Shown here: positions 35,725 to 43,507 of the stretch, piece after piece
Layout of the letters: each line of letters opens with the position of its first letter
Position numbering within the stretch: the stretch's first letter is position 1
Origin: Lacrimispora amygdalina
Lineage (GTDB): Bacteria; Bacillota; Clostridia; Lachnospirales; Lachnospiraceae
NCBI RefSeq assembly: GCF_003432035.1
Contig: NZ_QOHO01000116.1
Coordinates: 1-43,540, forward strand
Length of the DNA stretch: 43,540 nucleotides
Reading direction: 5' to 3'
Notes under the pieces: generated by a model
Database searches by the model: none
What the model was told of the DNA's origin: nothing
What the model saw: the letters and a program-made list of their open reading frames with translations, nothing else
Program-made: the position numbers and the translations under genes

Positions 35725-36755
35725 AGGAAATCAGAACGGAAGACGGAGTGGGCCAGGTTCTTTGCCATGATATGACCCAGATCATACCTGGAGTGTCAAA
35801 GGACGCAAGATTCCGTAAAGGACATGTGGTGACAGAGGAAGACATACCTGTTCTGCTGTCGATGGGGAAAGCGCATCTTTATGTATGGGAAAAGGATGAT
35901 ACGATGTATCATGAAAATGAGGCAGCTGAAATACTCTGTGAATTATGCATCAACGACCATATGGAAAGAGGCGATGCGAAAGAGGGAAAAATAGAATTAA
36001 AATCCACCATCCGGGGACTTCTGAAAATAGATACCGGTCTGCTTGATTCAGTAAACAGTGCAGGAGATATGATGATTGCCTCCAGACATCCCAATACGCC
36101 TGTGGAACCAGGGGACAAACTGTGCGGAACCCGGGTTATTCCACTGGTGATTAAGAAGGATAAAATGGAAGCAGTGAAAAATATGTGCAGCGGAAAAAAG
36201 ATATTTTCCATTCTGCCATATAAAAATAAGAAAGTCGGTATTGTAACAACCGGAAGTGAAGTATACTGCGGAAAGGTCAAGGATGCCTTTGGTCCTGTTT
36301 TAAGAGCCAAGGCTGAAGAGTTTGGAGGAGAAATTCTGGGGCAGACAATAACGGATGATAAGCCGGAGCATACCACTGAGGCGATTCTTAATTTTATCAG
36401 TCAGGGAGCAGATATGGTTCTGGTCAGCGGAGGCATGAGCGTGGATCCTGATGATAAAACGCCTCTTGCAATCCGCAGTACAGGTGCTGAAGTGGTATCT
36501 TACGGCGCACCGGTTCTGCCAGGAGCCATGTTTCTTCTTTCCTATTACAGGAAAGATGGGAAGAACATTCCGGTAGCAGGACTTCCGGGTTGTGTGATGT
36601 ATGCCAAAAGGACGGTGCTTGATTTAGTCCTGCCAAGGCTGATGGCAGATGATCCGGTGACAAAAGAAGAACTGGATAAGCTTGGAAAAGGAGGGCTCTG
36701 CCTCTCCTGCGATGAATGTCATTATCCAAACTGCGGATTTGGAAAGGGCTGGTAG
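35721..36755 (+). CDS. molybdopterin-binding (MoeA/MogA-like) protein with Cys-rich tail
   Basis: A 344-residue protein with a MoCF-biosynthesis domain in its second half (VGIVTTGSEVYCG, VSGGMSVDPDD, PVAGLPGCVMY), the fold used by MoeA and MogA to bind molybdopterin. The N-terminal half resembles the MoeA lid region but is short. The last 20 residues carry four cysteines, C327, C330, C333 and C338, in a CxxCxxC...C pattern before a GFGKGW end, suggesting a metal, FeS or selenium site. The gene overlaps yqeC by ATGA and ends 1 base before yqeB. A role as cofactor carrier for the hydroxylase is inference. Confidence 0.88.
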   Translation: MKEIRTEDGVGQVLCHDMTQIIPGVSKDARFRKGHVVTEEDIPVLLSMGKAHLYVWEKDDTMYHENEAAEILCELCINDHMERGDAKEGKIELKSTIRGLLKIDTGLLDSVNSAGDMMIASRHPNTPVEPGDKLCGTRVIPLVIKKDKMEAVKNMCSGKKIFSILPYKNKKVGIVTTGSEVYCGKVKDAFGPVLRAKAEEFGGEILGQTITDDKPEHTTEAILNFISQGADMVLVSGGMSVDPDDKTPLAIRSTGAEVVSYGAPVLPGAMFLLSYYRKDGKNIPVAGLPGCVMYAKRTVLDLVLPRLMADDPVTKEELDKLGKGGLCLSCDECHYPNCGFGKGW

Positions 36756-36756
36756 G

Positions 36757-37572
36757 ATGAAGATATTGATCAAAGGTGCAGGCGATCTGGCTTCCGGAAT
36801 CGCCTGCCGCCTGCAGCGCTGCGGGTTTTCCATTGTTATGACGGAAATTCCGGTTCCCACTACAGTGAGGCGTACAGTGGCATTTTCCAGAGCTGTTTAT
36901 GAAGGCAGGGCCAAAGTGGAGGATGTTACCGGAGTGTTATGCCGCAGCATGGAAGAGATAGAGGAAGCTCTGTCAGGGGACCAGGTGGCTGTGGTGGTTG
37001 ATGAAGAATGCCGCATCCGGAAGGAGCTGAAGCCGGATGTGGTTGTAGATGCCATCATAGCGAAACGGAATCTGGGAACAAAAATCACAGATGCAGATAT
37101 CGTTATTGGAGTGGGGCCTGGTTTTACTGCAGGCGTGGACTGCCATGGAGTGGTGGAGACCAAACGCGGTCACGACCTGGGCCGGTGCATCTGGAAGGGA
37201 AGTGCAATTTCCAACACAGGAGTCCCTGGAATAATCGGCGGTTATGATAAAGAGCGGATCATCCGTTCTGTGGGAAACGGCGTATTTCATCCGGCTGTCA
37301 CCATTGGAACGGTGGTAAATAAGGGAGATGTGGTTGGATATGTGGATAACGCTCCTGTATTTGCTTTAGCAGGCGGTGTGGTTAGAGGGCTGCTTCAGGA
37401 TGGCGTGACTGTTTTTAAAGGGATGAAATCAGGAGATATTGATCCCAGAGGAATAACCGGGCATTGTTATACCATATCAGATAAGGCCTCTGCCATTGGA
37501 GGGGGAGTATTAGAGGCTGTATTAAGCCTTAGAAAGAAGCTTCTTACTGAAAAAGAAAGGGTTTCAGAATGA
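36757..37572 (+). CDS. yqeB: YqeB, Se-dependent Mo hydroxylase system protein
   Basis: A 271-residue protein of the YqeB (EF2563) family, the second marker of selenium-dependent molybdenum hydroxylases. It begins with a Rossmann-like IKGAGDLASGIACRL and continues with VPTTVRRTVAFSRAVYEG, then a GVGPGFTAGVDCHGVVET motif and a short C-terminal lipoyl-like HPAVTIGTVVNKGDVVGYV stretch. I chose the ATG at 36757, one base after the preceding stop, since homology begins there. It overlaps ygfJ by ATGA. It probably modifies or transfers the selenium-Mo cofactor. The function has not been shown biochemically, to my knowledge. Confidence 0.93.
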   Translation: MKILIKGAGDLASGIACRLQRCGFSIVMTEIPVPTTVRRTVAFSRAVYEGRAKVEDVTGVLCRSMEEIEEALSGDQVAVVVDEECRIRKELKPDVVVDAIIAKRNLGTKITDADIVIGVGPGFTAGVDCHGVVETKRGHDLGRCIWKGSAISNTGVPGIIGGYDKERIIRSVGNGVFHPAVTIGTVVNKGDVVGYVDNAPVFALAGGVVRGLLQDGVTVFKGMKSGDIDPRGITGHCYTISDKASAIGGGVLEAVLSLRKKLLTEKERVSE

Positions 37573-38135
37573 ATATGACACTGATTCTCCTGGCAGCAGG
37601 GGACAGCTTAAGATTTAACGGCAATAAGCTGCTTTATGAAATAAACGGAAAGCCCATGTATCGGTATATTATAGAAGCAATTGATCAACTTCCGGATGGG
37701 TTATTTTCCAGAAAACTGATTGTCACCCAGTATGATGAAATTATGGAATACATGAAAGATTCCGGATATAAGATCATTGCAAACAGGGACAGCAGACTTG
37801 GAATCTCTCATTCCATCCATCTTGCACTAAAGGAACTGGAAAAGGATGACACGGATTTCTTTTTTGCAGTCTGTGACCAGCCCTATTTACAGTCTTCCAC
37901 CATAGAAGCACTGGTAAAAGGCTTTTGGGAAAGCCGGAAAGGGCTTGCCTGTTTATGTTTCAGAGGGGAATTAGGCAATCCGGCTATATTTTCCGGGCAA
38001 TACAGAAAAAAACTGATGGAGCTTACAGGAGACAGAGGAGGGAAAAAAATTATTGCAGCCCACATGTCTGATGTGTTCCTTTTAGAGGCAGAAGATGCCC
38101 GTGAGTTAAAGGACATTGATGTCATGCCCTTGTAA
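37569..38135 (+). CDS. ygfJ: MocA/YgfJ-type molybdenum cofactor cytidylyltransferase
   Basis: A 188-residue nucleotidyltransferase of the MocA family, which joins CMP to molybdopterin to make the MCD form used by xanthine-dehydrogenase-type enzymes. The N-terminal LLAAGDSLRFNGNKLL motif binds the nucleotide, and a central FFAVCDQPYL motif supplies the metal-binding Asp. The C-terminal part GELGNPAIFSGQYRKKL and GDRGGKKII is typical. The gene starts inside the end of yqeB (ATGA) and closes the operon before a terminator. The presence of a cytidylyltransferase fits the fused hydroxylase encoded upstream. Confidence 0.92.
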   Translation: MNMTLILLAAGDSLRFNGNKLLYEINGKPMYRYIIEAIDQLPDGLFSRKLIVTQYDEIMEYMKDSGYKIIANRDSRLGISHSIHLALKELEKDDTDFFFAVCDQPYLQSSTIEALVKGFWESRKGLACLCFRGELGNPAIFSGQYRKKLMELTGDRGGKKIIAAHMSDVFLLEAEDARELKDIDVMPL

Positions 38136-38157
38136 AATTAATTTATTTTTTTGGAAG

Positions 38158-38186
38158 ACACGGCTTTTTAAGACCGTGTTTTTTTA
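38158..38186 (+). terminator. rho-independent terminator of the maturation operon
   Basis: ACACGG (38158-38163) pairs with CCGTGT (38174-38179), followed by seven T. Confidence 0.85.
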
Positions 38187-38227
38187 TTGTCAGTTTTTTC
38201 CAACTATAGAAAAAAATCACTTATTGG

Positions 38228-38256
38228 TTTTCAGAAGAATGAAAATCGTGTATAAT
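38228..38256 (+). promoter_or_regulatory. promoter of the GGDEF/HD-GYP gene
   Basis: TTTTCA (38228-38233) and TATAAT (38251-38256) are spaced 17 bases apart, 23 bases before the start codon. Confidence 0.55.
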
Positions 38257-38279
38257 TAAATCATCAAAGGAGGGACGGT

Positions 38280-40022
38280 ATGTGGAAAAGGCTGAGGGAA
38301 CATTTCCTTATGTTAAATAAGAGCAGAAAGGAACTGAAGCGGGAAGGAATCAAGATCTGCGTGAGCTATTTTCTGCTGGGTTTGTTCTGGATATTTTGTT
38401 CTGACAGATTGGTTCCAGCCATTGTCAGTAATTCCTGGGAAGCCATGCTTTTTAGCATGCTGAAGGGAATCCTGTTTGTATTCTGTACTTCCGTATTTTT
38501 ATACTATGTGATATTAAGACTGTTAAACAAAGCCGGTTTTGCTGAAGAAGAGCTGTGCAGAAGTTATGAAGAACTGAAGATGCAGTATGAGAAGATCGGT
38601 CTTTATGATCAGAAGCTCATGGAGAGTGAAGAAAAATATCGGACAATCATCGCCCATATGCAGCTTGGAATGGCACTGTTTGAGGGAGAGTGTGAAACTG
38701 ATATCAGGCACTATAAGCTGATAGATGTAAACCCTTGTTATGAGGAACTGGCCTGTGACCAGGAAGAATCTGTTATTGGGAGATATTTCTGTGATATACA
38801 TGATACTCTGGAACCTGATATATGGGAACTGCTTTATAAGACTGTGAAAACCGGTGAGCCTGCCCGCTACGAGCGGTTCCAGCACAGGACAGGCATTTAC
38901 TATGAGGTGATTGTATTTTGTCCCGGGAAATGCCAGCTGGCTTTGATTATCAATAACATAACAGAGCGCAGGCAGGCCCAGGAGAGGCTGAATTATTTAA
39001 GCTACCATGATCCCCTAACCGGTCTGTATAACCGTAGATATTTTGAAGAACAGCTAAGGCTTTTAAACCAGGATTATCACTATCCGCTGGTGATCACCAT
39101 GGCGGACATTAATGGTCTGAAGCTGATTAATGATTCATTTGGCCACACAGCAGGTGATGAGTACATACGAAAAGCCGCAGTGGTTCTTATGAACAATACC
39201 CGGAGCCAGGATATCATATGCCGGCTGGGCGGAGACGAATTTGTTATTTTTTCACCGAATACGGATGAGAAAGAGATTAAAAAGATGATATCAGCCATGA
39301 GTGACATGGCAAAGGTTCAGTCTGTGAATAAAATCATGCTTTCAATTTCTTTCGGATACAGCATAAAGAGCAGCAGCGAAGACTCCATTACAGAGGTTTT
39401 AAAGAAAGCCGAAGATTTTATGTACAGGAAAAAACTGATGGAAAGTCCAAGTATGAGAGGGAAAACCATTTATACCATTATGGCAGCGCTTCATGAAAAG
39501 AATTTCAGGGAGGAACAGCATTCCCTGCGTGTATCAGAGCTGTGTGAAAAGATGGGAGAAGCACTTGAGCTTCAGGAGGATGACATTAAGGAATTAAAGA
39601 CAGTCGGTCTTCTTCACGATATCGGCAAGGTGGCGATTGAGGAAGGCATCCTTAATAAGAACGGAAAGCTTGACGTTGATGAATGGGGAGAAATTAAGAA
39701 GCACCCCGAAATCGGATACCGGATCTTAAGCACAGTGAATGAGCTGTCAGAAATGGCGGATTACGTGCTAGCCCATCATGAACGCTGGGATGGAAGCGGA
39801 TATCCAAAAGGGTTGAAGGGGAAAGAGATTCCCATACAGTCCAGAATTATCGCCATAGCAGACGCCTATGATGCAATGATCAGTGAACGAAGTTACCGCC
39901 ATGCGTTGTCAAAGGAGATTGCGGTCAATGAGCTGCGCAAAGGAGCAGGAACCCAGTTCTGTAAGGAATATGTAACGATATTTATTGATAAGGTTATTAA
40001 TAATTCGGGAACGGGTGCCTGA
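38280..40022 (+). CDS. membrane PAS-GGDEF-HD-GYP cyclic-di-nucleotide protein
   Basis: A 580-residue signalling protein. Two N-terminal membrane helices (about 27-45 and 54-82) are followed by a coiled segment, a PAS domain (about 115-225), a GGDEF domain with intact G317-G318-D319-E320-F321 and an RSQD I-site at 308-311, and an HD-GYP domain with H446-D447 and HHE...DGSGYP at 499-509. Both synthase and phosphodiesterase signatures look intact, so it may make and break c-di-GMP, switching by PAS ligand or GTP level. AAAGGAGGG precedes the ATG, and a strong terminator follows. It is a single-gene unit. Targets are unknown, and no c-di-GMP riboswitch is seen here. Confidence 0.93.
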   Translation: MWKRLREHFLMLNKSRKELKREGIKICVSYFLLGLFWIFCSDRLVPAIVSNSWEAMLFSMLKGILFVFCTSVFLYYVILRLLNKAGFAEEELCRSYEELKMQYEKIGLYDQKLMESEEKYRTIIAHMQLGMALFEGECETDIRHYKLIDVNPCYEELACDQEESVIGRYFCDIHDTLEPDIWELLYKTVKTGEPARYERFQHRTGIYYEVIVFCPGKCQLALIINNITERRQAQERLNYLSYHDPLTGLYNRRYFEEQLRLLNQDYHYPLVITMADINGLKLINDSFGHTAGDEYIRKAAVVLMNNTRSQDIICRLGGDEFVIFSPNTDEKEIKKMISAMSDMAKVQSVNKIMLSISFGYSIKSSSEDSITEVLKKAEDFMYRKKLMESPSMRGKTIYTIMAALHEKNFREEQHSLRVSELCEKMGEALELQEDDIKELKTVGLLHDIGKVAIEEGILNKNGKLDVDEWGEIKKHPEIGYRILSTVNELSEMADYVLAHHERWDGSGYPKGLKGKEIPIQSRIIAIADAYDAMISERSYRHALSKEIAVNELRKGAGTQFCKEYVTIFIDKVINNSGTGA

Positions 40023-40033
40023 ATTGTTAAGAC

Positions 40034-40099
40034 GAAAACAGGGATGGCCGGTATGCCTCTTTTTTGAGGTCATGCCGGTCATCCCTGTTTTCTTTTTTT
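40034..40099 (+). terminator. strong rho-independent terminator
   Basis: GAAAACAGGGATG and a further CCGGTATG arm (from 40034) pair with CATGCCGG and CATCCCTGTTTTC (to 40092) around a CCTC/GAGG inner loop, followed by seven T. The rest of the 343-base gap to the next gene holds only a promoter and an inverted repeat. Confidence 0.93.
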
Positions 40100-40211
40100 G
40101 TATTAGAATTCTGTTAAAATTTTCGATTATAAATTGACTAAAAAATATCATTTCAATAAGGAAAATGTAACTTTGAAAAAATAAAATGTGTCAATTTTGG
40201 AACTCAACGTG

Positions 40212-40217
40212 TATAAT
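40212..40217 (+). promoter_or_regulatory. -10 box of the LytTR regulator gene
   Basis: A perfect TATAAT with only a poor -35 (TGTCAA at 40189-40194, 17-base spacing). The roughly 145-base leader after it contains an inverted repeat at 40266-40298. Confidence 0.45.
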
Positions 40218-40265
40218 TTTGGCATTTGGGTTGAAAGTTGTCGAAAATAGTTATATGCTGAGACC

Positions 40266-40298
40266 GTTAACAAAAAACAAAATTGGCAAATTGTTAAT
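40266..40298. repeat. inverted repeat upstream of the LytTR regulator
   Basis: GTTAACAA (40266-40273) faces TTGTTAAT (40291-40298). The left arm is part of ACCGTTAAC, close to the nine-base sites bound by LytTR-domain regulators, so it may be an autoregulatory site. It lies downstream of the apparent -10 box, which would suit repression. The region is AT-rich. Confidence 0.35.
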
Positions 40299-40365
40299 AT
40301 ATGATAAGGAAGCAAATCTGTAGAAAACTGATTTCGGAGATTGCTGGATAATAGGAGGAGAGGCC

Positions 40366-41088
40366 ATGTTGAAAATTGGAGTATGTGATGATGACCATCT
40401 GCTGCTGTTGGAAGCAGAAACGCGTTTGCGCAGGATTGGGAATGAAAAAGAAATGGATCTGGATGTGGAGACTTTCTGTGACGGTGATGAAATTGTCAGG
40501 GCTGTTTATTTAGGTAAGCGTTATGATATCATTTATATGGATATCGAGATGAAACGCATGAATGGACTGATGGCTGCAGAACGTATCCGGGAATTTGACC
40601 GCATGGTACAAATTGTCTTTATGACATCTCACCAGAGATACATTAATCAGGCCTTCCGTTCGGCGCCCATAGGATACCTTGTAAAACCAGTCAGGGATCC
40701 TGAATTCAATAATAATTTCAGCCACATTATGAATCTGATCGAAACAAAAGACTTATATTACCACTTTAAATATGGCAGAACCGAGTGCCAGGTATATTTA
40801 AAGAAAGTGCTGTATTTTGAAAGTAAGCTCCGTCTGACTGAGATTGCATGTGAAGAAGGCCGTCACAGATTATATAAAAGTCTGGAAGAGATCGAAAACG
40901 AATTAAAAGACCGTAAATTTCGTTTTATCAGAATACACCAATCCTATCTGGTCAGCTTCAGCCAGATTGCCAGGTTCTCCAATGACGTCGTGGAATTGAT
41001 GGATGGAACCTGCCTACCGGTTAGCCGCAGCAGGCGCAAGGAAGTGGAGGAGATCATGTTTGAAACGATGGGGTGGTGTCAGATTTAA
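40366..41088 (+). CDS. LytTR-family response regulator (AgrA/VirR-like)
   Basis: A 240-residue two-domain regulator. The receiver domain has acidic residues D8-D9-D10 in CDDDH, the phospho-acceptor D59 in YMDIEM and a lysine in LVKPV. The C-terminal LytTR DNA-binding domain (about 140-238) shows RTECQVYLKKVLYFES and FIRIHQSYLVS. AGGAGGAG lies upstream. No histidine kinase lies beside it; an integral membrane protein gene follows after 14 bases, so the partner kinase is elsewhere or the membrane protein has an atypical sensing role. Targets may include itself and the membrane gene. Confidence 0.92.
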   Translation: MLKIGVCDDDHLLLLEAETRLRRIGNEKEMDLDVETFCDGDEIVRAVYLGKRYDIIYMDIEMKRMNGLMAAERIREFDRMVQIVFMTSHQRYINQAFRSAPIGYLVKPVRDPEFNNNFSHIMNLIETKDLYYHFKYGRTECQVYLKKVLYFESKLRLTEIACEEGRHRLYKSLEEIENELKDRKFRFIRIHQSYLVSFSQIARFSNDVVELMDGTCLPVSRSRRKEVEEIMFETMGWCQI

Positions 41089-41102
41089 AAACCACCAGGT
41101 AA

Positions 41103-41846
41103 ATGGGGGATAAGATGACAAAAAGATTAAATTATTACGTTATTATGATGCTGATGGGGGGAATTGTCTGGCTGGAAGGAAGTATCCGGTTTATTAGCCG
41201 CATATTTACGGATATTATTATATTGCTGCCGCCGCTTCCTGTTGCTGTTCACTATTTAATCCGGTCTTTTTTGGAGATAGCTGTTATATATGGAGAAGCG
41301 CTTCTCCTGTTATTCATTTTATCAGACTGGAGATCAAAAAGAGACGGTCAGTGGCAGGGATATAAAAAAATCCTGTATTTGTACCTAATTATTGGAGTCA
41401 TTCTGGAAAAAATAATAATATACATCTTTCATAACCTGATTTCATTCTTTATTGAATCATATCCCATAGCTGTCACGATATTTATGGCATTTAAAATAGT
41501 TACCGTATTTTTTATGGTAATTATTGTGATGAAAATGTCTCTGAAAAACAAAAGCCAGGCTTTATGCATTGATAAAACCAGTTTAAAGCATTTTATTGCA
41601 GGAGCAGTCGTAACCATTGGTTTCGCTGTTTTATGTTCTTTTAAAGAGTGGCAGGATTATCAGATTTTTATGTCGGATATGGATACCTATGGATTTTTCA
41701 GTCAGATGACTGCACCAACACCTGTATATACCATTTTTAACCAATGGATGGTTCCTTATATGGTGAGGATCTGCGCCGTGTTATTGTTTATGGGGGAGGG
41801 AAAGCAGGAGGAGGCCTTGTGCAGTGGTAATTTTAATATTTCATAA
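41103..41846 (+). CDS. unknown integral membrane protein beside LytTR regulator
   Basis: A 247-residue protein with about six or seven hydrophobic helices and no soluble domain, so it is not a complete histidine kinase. I do not recognise a family. It is rich in aromatic and isoleucine residues and ends in a short polar tail. Two starts are possible: ATG at 41103 (weak AGGT) or ATG at 41115 (GGGGGAT before it). It is surely co-transcribed with the LytTR regulator (14-base gap), and a terminator follows. It may be a membrane sensor or an immunity or transport protein controlled by that regulator, but there is no direct evidence. Confidence 0.7.
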   Translation: MGDKMTKRLNYYVIMMLMGGIVWLEGSIRFISRIFTDIIILLPPLPVAVHYLIRSFLEIAVIYGEALLLLFILSDWRSKRDGQWQGYKKILYLYLIIGVILEKIIIYIFHNLISFFIESYPIAVTIFMAFKIVTVFFMVIIVMKMSLKNKSQALCIDKTSLKHFIAGAVVTIGFAVLCSFKEWQDYQIFMSDMDTYGFFSQMTAPTPVYTIFNQWMVPYMVRICAVLLFMGEGKQEEALCSGNFNIS

Positions 41847-41864
41847 TAATGATTATCTTGGAAG

Positions 41865-41892
41865 AGCAGTCAACAACTGCTTTTCTTTTTTT
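41865..41892 (+). terminator. rho-independent terminator of the LytTR operon
   Basis: AGCAGT (41865-41870) pairs with ACTGCT (41876-41881), followed by a T-rich tract to 41892. Confidence 0.8.
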
Positions 41893-41957
41893 GTTACCAA
41901 AAATTACATATAGGCTGCTAATTATTACATGATGCGAAAAAATGTAAAAATTTGTAT

Positions 41958-41963
41958 TATAAT
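41958..41963 (+). promoter_or_regulatory. -10 box of the lipoprotein gene
   Basis: A perfect TATAAT 47 bases before the start codon, but no convincing -35 at 16-18 bases, which may mean activator-dependent use. Confidence 0.45.
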
Positions 41964-42010
41964 GTAACTGAACATAAGATTGATTTAAAGTTACTGGGAG
42001 GGTAATAAAA

Positions 42011-43507
42011 ATGATTAAAAGAAGTAAATTTACTTTGGCAATTGCGGCTGCATTATTGGTGACGGCACTTGTTTCTGCCTGTTCTTCGCAGGAGAAACCT
42101 CCAGTGGAGGAAGGAAAGAGAGTTTTTTCAGAAATCCAGCCGGAACTTTCTAAGGGGAAAGAGGCCTTAAGTATGTCGCAGACAACGGCTCAGGCAGGGT
42201 TTGATTCGCCGGAAAGTGCAGTCATAGCTTATTTAGAAGGCCTTAGAGACAACGATTTGAAGCGTATGATGGATACCTTTTCAGAAAATATTAATACAGA
42301 TGATATTATACGGCAATATACTATTCTCTGCGGGCTTGAATTGGAGAAAGAAGGCCCTGTGATTTTAAATGATCCGGCAGATGTAACGGCATTTGTGGAA
42401 AAATTGGAAAGTCATATCAGGGGGGGAGATTTTGGCTCAATAAAATTGATGGGGTTTGTTGCTCCGGAAGAGTTAGAAGAGGTATATGCAAGTCAAAAAC
42501 ATCAGGAAAATTTAATCAAGGCAGCACAACGCAGTGGCGGTGATAAGATGGTAAGCTGTGTCGCAGCTATTGAGGCCGATGACATTAAGTACTTACTTAT
42601 TTTTGATGTAATAAGAAAGGATGGCCGATGGTTTAATCACCAGATAGGCGGAATATTTGCCAATATGTTAGGAATAGACAGGGAAGCGGCAGGAAGTATC
42701 TCGTTAGATACAGAAGATGAGAAGAGTCTGAAACAGCTGGTACCTGATTTTTCAAAAAATCTATTAGAGACGGAAGCTGTGCGTGGAGCGGAAAAATCTG
42801 CAGTTTCCAACATTGAGGCAGAAGGCTTTAATTCGCCTCAAATGGCAGTTAAAAGCTATTTAGAAAGTCTTGCAGCCAATGATCAGGACAAGATGATTGG
42901 TGCGTTTGCAGTAGAGAGCTATGTGGACCATTTAGATTTTCAGACCAGATTAGAAACTACCGGAGGATATATTTTTATGCAGCAGGAAATCAACCTTCCT
43001 GTTGTAAATGGTTTTACCAGAGATTTAAACATTCAAAGCAGAAAAAAAGAGATTCAGAGGAGATTTTTAGAACAATATACAGCACTGGGCGTTTTTTCAG
43101 AAAATGATATGAGTGATCTGGTTCAGACGGGAAAATTAAATGTTTCTTCGGCGTTATCAGAGATGCCAAAACGTTTGAATTTAAATTCCATAAAAGTTCT
43201 GGGATATATTAATCCGGAACAATTGTCAGAGTCATATGAAACAGATAAATTTCAAGATTTAAGGCTCAGGAGGATGAAGATTTACGGCTCGGATAAAGCG
43301 GAAAGCATCGCGGTTGTGTTTGAATTTAATGGTGCCCGCTATATCATTTGTACTGATACTTTAAAATATAACGACAGATGGTATATCCAACAGCTTGGAG
43401 GTGAGCTTTCCATGCAGCTTGGCTTCGACAGCTATTATTCAGGTATAATGCTTGTTGATTATCTGAAAAATCCAGAAATTGATAATCTCATTTTACCTTT
43501 CAGTTGA
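42011..43507 (+). CDS. lipoprotein with two copies of an unknown domain
   Basis: A 498-residue exported lipoprotein. The signal peptide has two N-terminal lysine/arginine pairs, a hydrophobic core and the lipobox LVSAC with C24 as the lipidated residue. The mature part contains two homologous halves. Matching stretches are FDSPESAV and FNSPQMAV, IKLMGFVAPEEL and IKVLGYINPEQL, and DGRWFNHQIGG and NDRWYIQQLGG, each near the start, middle and end of a repeat (about 65-235 and 275-490). I do not recognise the domain; the layout recalls small solute- or polymer-binding lipoprotein domains. GGGAGGG lies before the ATG. It is a single-gene unit, and no terminator is visible before the window ends. 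Confidence 0.82.
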   Translation: MIKRSKFTLAIAAALLVTALVSACSSQEKPPVEEGKRVFSEIQPELSKGKEALSMSQTTAQAGFDSPESAVIAYLEGLRDNDLKRMMDTFSENINTDDIIRQYTILCGLELEKEGPVILNDPADVTAFVEKLESHIRGGDFGSIKLMGFVAPEELEEVYASQKHQENLIKAAQRSGGDKMVSCVAAIEADDIKYLLIFDVIRKDGRWFNHQIGGIFANMLGIDREAAGSISLDTEDEKSLKQLVPDFSKNLLETEAVRGAEKSAVSNIEAEGFNSPQMAVKSYLESLAANDQDKMIGAFAVESYVDHLDFQTRLETTGGYIFMQQEINLPVVNGFTRDLNIQSRKKEIQRRFLEQYTALGVFSENDMSDLVQTGKLNVSSALSEMPKRLNLNSIKVLGYINPEQLSESYETDKFQDLRLRRMKIYGSDKAESIAVVFEFNGARYIICTDTLKYNDRWYIQQLGGELSMQLGFDSYYSGIMLVDYLKNPEIDNLILPFS

